Of a stretch of 64,000 nt of DNA, positions 63,544 through 64,000 are shown piece by piece. The stretch lies in NCBI GenBank assembly GCA_037045535.1, contig JBAOHI010000094.1, positions 1 to 64,000 of the forward strand. The letters are read 5' to 3'. A program made the position numbers and the translations under genes. This DNA is from Competibacter_A sp037045535 (GTDB taxonomy: Bacteria; Pseudomonadota; Gammaproteobacteria; Competibacterales; Competibacteraceae). The notes below the pieces were generated by a model, which saw only the letters and a list, made by a program, of their open reading frames with translations, was not told the DNA's origin and made no database searches. Positions within the stretch are counted from its first letter, which is position 1, and each line of letters begins with the position of its first letter.

Positions 63544-64000
63544 TCAATCATCCCCAGTTTTGCCAGGGAAGGCTCGGATTTGTGCCACGCTCTCGACGGA
63601 TAGCGGATCCGCCGCGACTCGTTTCGCCCAAGCATCCGTCGCGGTCGACGTCACGCCCTGAACCCAGTTGGGGAATAAACCACCTACCAACACCAGCAAC
63701 CCCATCACGGCGGCGACTAACAATTCGCGCGGCCGAAGATCCGCCGCAGAGGCCACCGCAGGATCGGTCACCGGCCCCAAAAACGCTCGCTGATAGAAAC
63801 CCAAAAAATACGCCGCGCCCAGAATCACGCCCAGCACGGCAACCAACGCCAAGCCGGGCACTGCCTGCAACACACCGATCAGGATCAGCAATTCGGCCAC
63901 GAAGCCGTTGGTGCCCGGCAAACCGATCGATGCCATGCCGAGCAGCAGGAAAAAAGCCGTCAGTCGTGGCAGTGGCCGGACCAATCCGCCCAGGCTCGCC
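63544..64000 (-). CDS. nuoM: NADH-quinone oxidoreductase subunit M-like, 3' end (partial)
   Basis: The last ~150 codons of a proton-pumping antiporter-like subunit, open to the window end. The frame reads ASLGGLVRPLPRLTAFFLLL, then MASIGLPGTNGFVAELLILIG, the NuoM/MrpD family signature, followed by two more membrane helices. NuoM is one of the proton channels of complex I. The C-terminal tail after LFPNWVQGVTS is somewhat longer than usual. Assignment to NuoM over other antiporter-like subunits rests on the GTNGFVAE context. Confidence 0.75.
   Translation of the reverse strand, partial: ASLGGLVRPLPRLTAFFLLLGMASIGLPGTNGFVAELLILIGVLQAVPGLALVAVLGVILGAAYFLGFYQRAFLGPVTDPAVASAADLRPRELLVAAVMGLLVLVGGLFPNWVQGVTSTATDAWAKRVAADPLSVESVAQIRAFPGKTGDD

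Overview
This is a 64 kb stretch of a GC-rich (roughly 60 percent by eye) chromosome. It is most likely from a gammaproteobacterium able to respire nitrate: it carries narK-narK-narGHJI-moaA, a sigma-54 C4-dicarboxylate uptake system, an alaA-type aminotransferase and the edge of a complex I gene. The lineage is an impression from protein similarity; no rRNA or tRNA gene is visible.

Layout. (1) 23-7328: a five-gene plus-strand locus encoding a trypsin-co-occurring domain protein, a trypsin-like protease, a MoxR AAA ATPase, a large membrane protein ending in an FGE/C-type-lectin domain, and a secreted second FGE-domain protein. It looks like one of the multi-component NTP-dependent biological conflict systems. 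The last ~150 bp of the two FGE genes differ almost only at first and second codon positions, and their similarity continues past the stop codons. This is the pattern left by a diversity-generating retroelement (DGR). No reverse transcriptase or template repeat was found in the window. (2) 7.6-9.5 kb: transposase debris and an AT-richer uncharacterised gene. (3) 9.7-28 kb: mostly minus-strand housekeeping and accessory genes: a GH18-deacetylase-GT2 polysaccharide synthase, a MaoC-like protein, an RND adaptor, an FAD oxidase, a short deaminase-fold protein, alaA, and dctB-dctD-dctA with a readable sigma-54 promoter and enhancer sites. (4) 28.3-36 kb: a SNF2-family helicase and an arsenic operon (arsR, permease, small thioredoxin, arsC, ACR3 pump). 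(5) 36-46.4 kb: a CpxAR-like two-component pair and a ferric-reductase/outer-membrane-factor/MacA/ABC efflux operon. They are separated by a GmrSD-like (DUF262/DUF1524) gene that lies exactly between two copies of a 78-bp CpxR-box promoter segment. (6) 46.4-48.9 kb: an Rpn-type nuclease with a heptad minisatellite, a truncated exported protein and transposase fragments. (7) 48.9-61 kb: the nitrate-respiration cluster with NarL/NarP operators upstream. (8) 61-64 kb: a serine hydrolase, a SHOCT-domain protein and the 3' end of a nuoM-like gene running off the window.

At least ten genes or gene segments contain single-base frameshifts. Almost all can be repaired by deleting one base, and the repaired proteins match conserved family sequence. 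The nar genes alone contain about a dozen. This insertion bias looks more like sequence error than gene decay, so frameshifted genes are annotated here as single genes.
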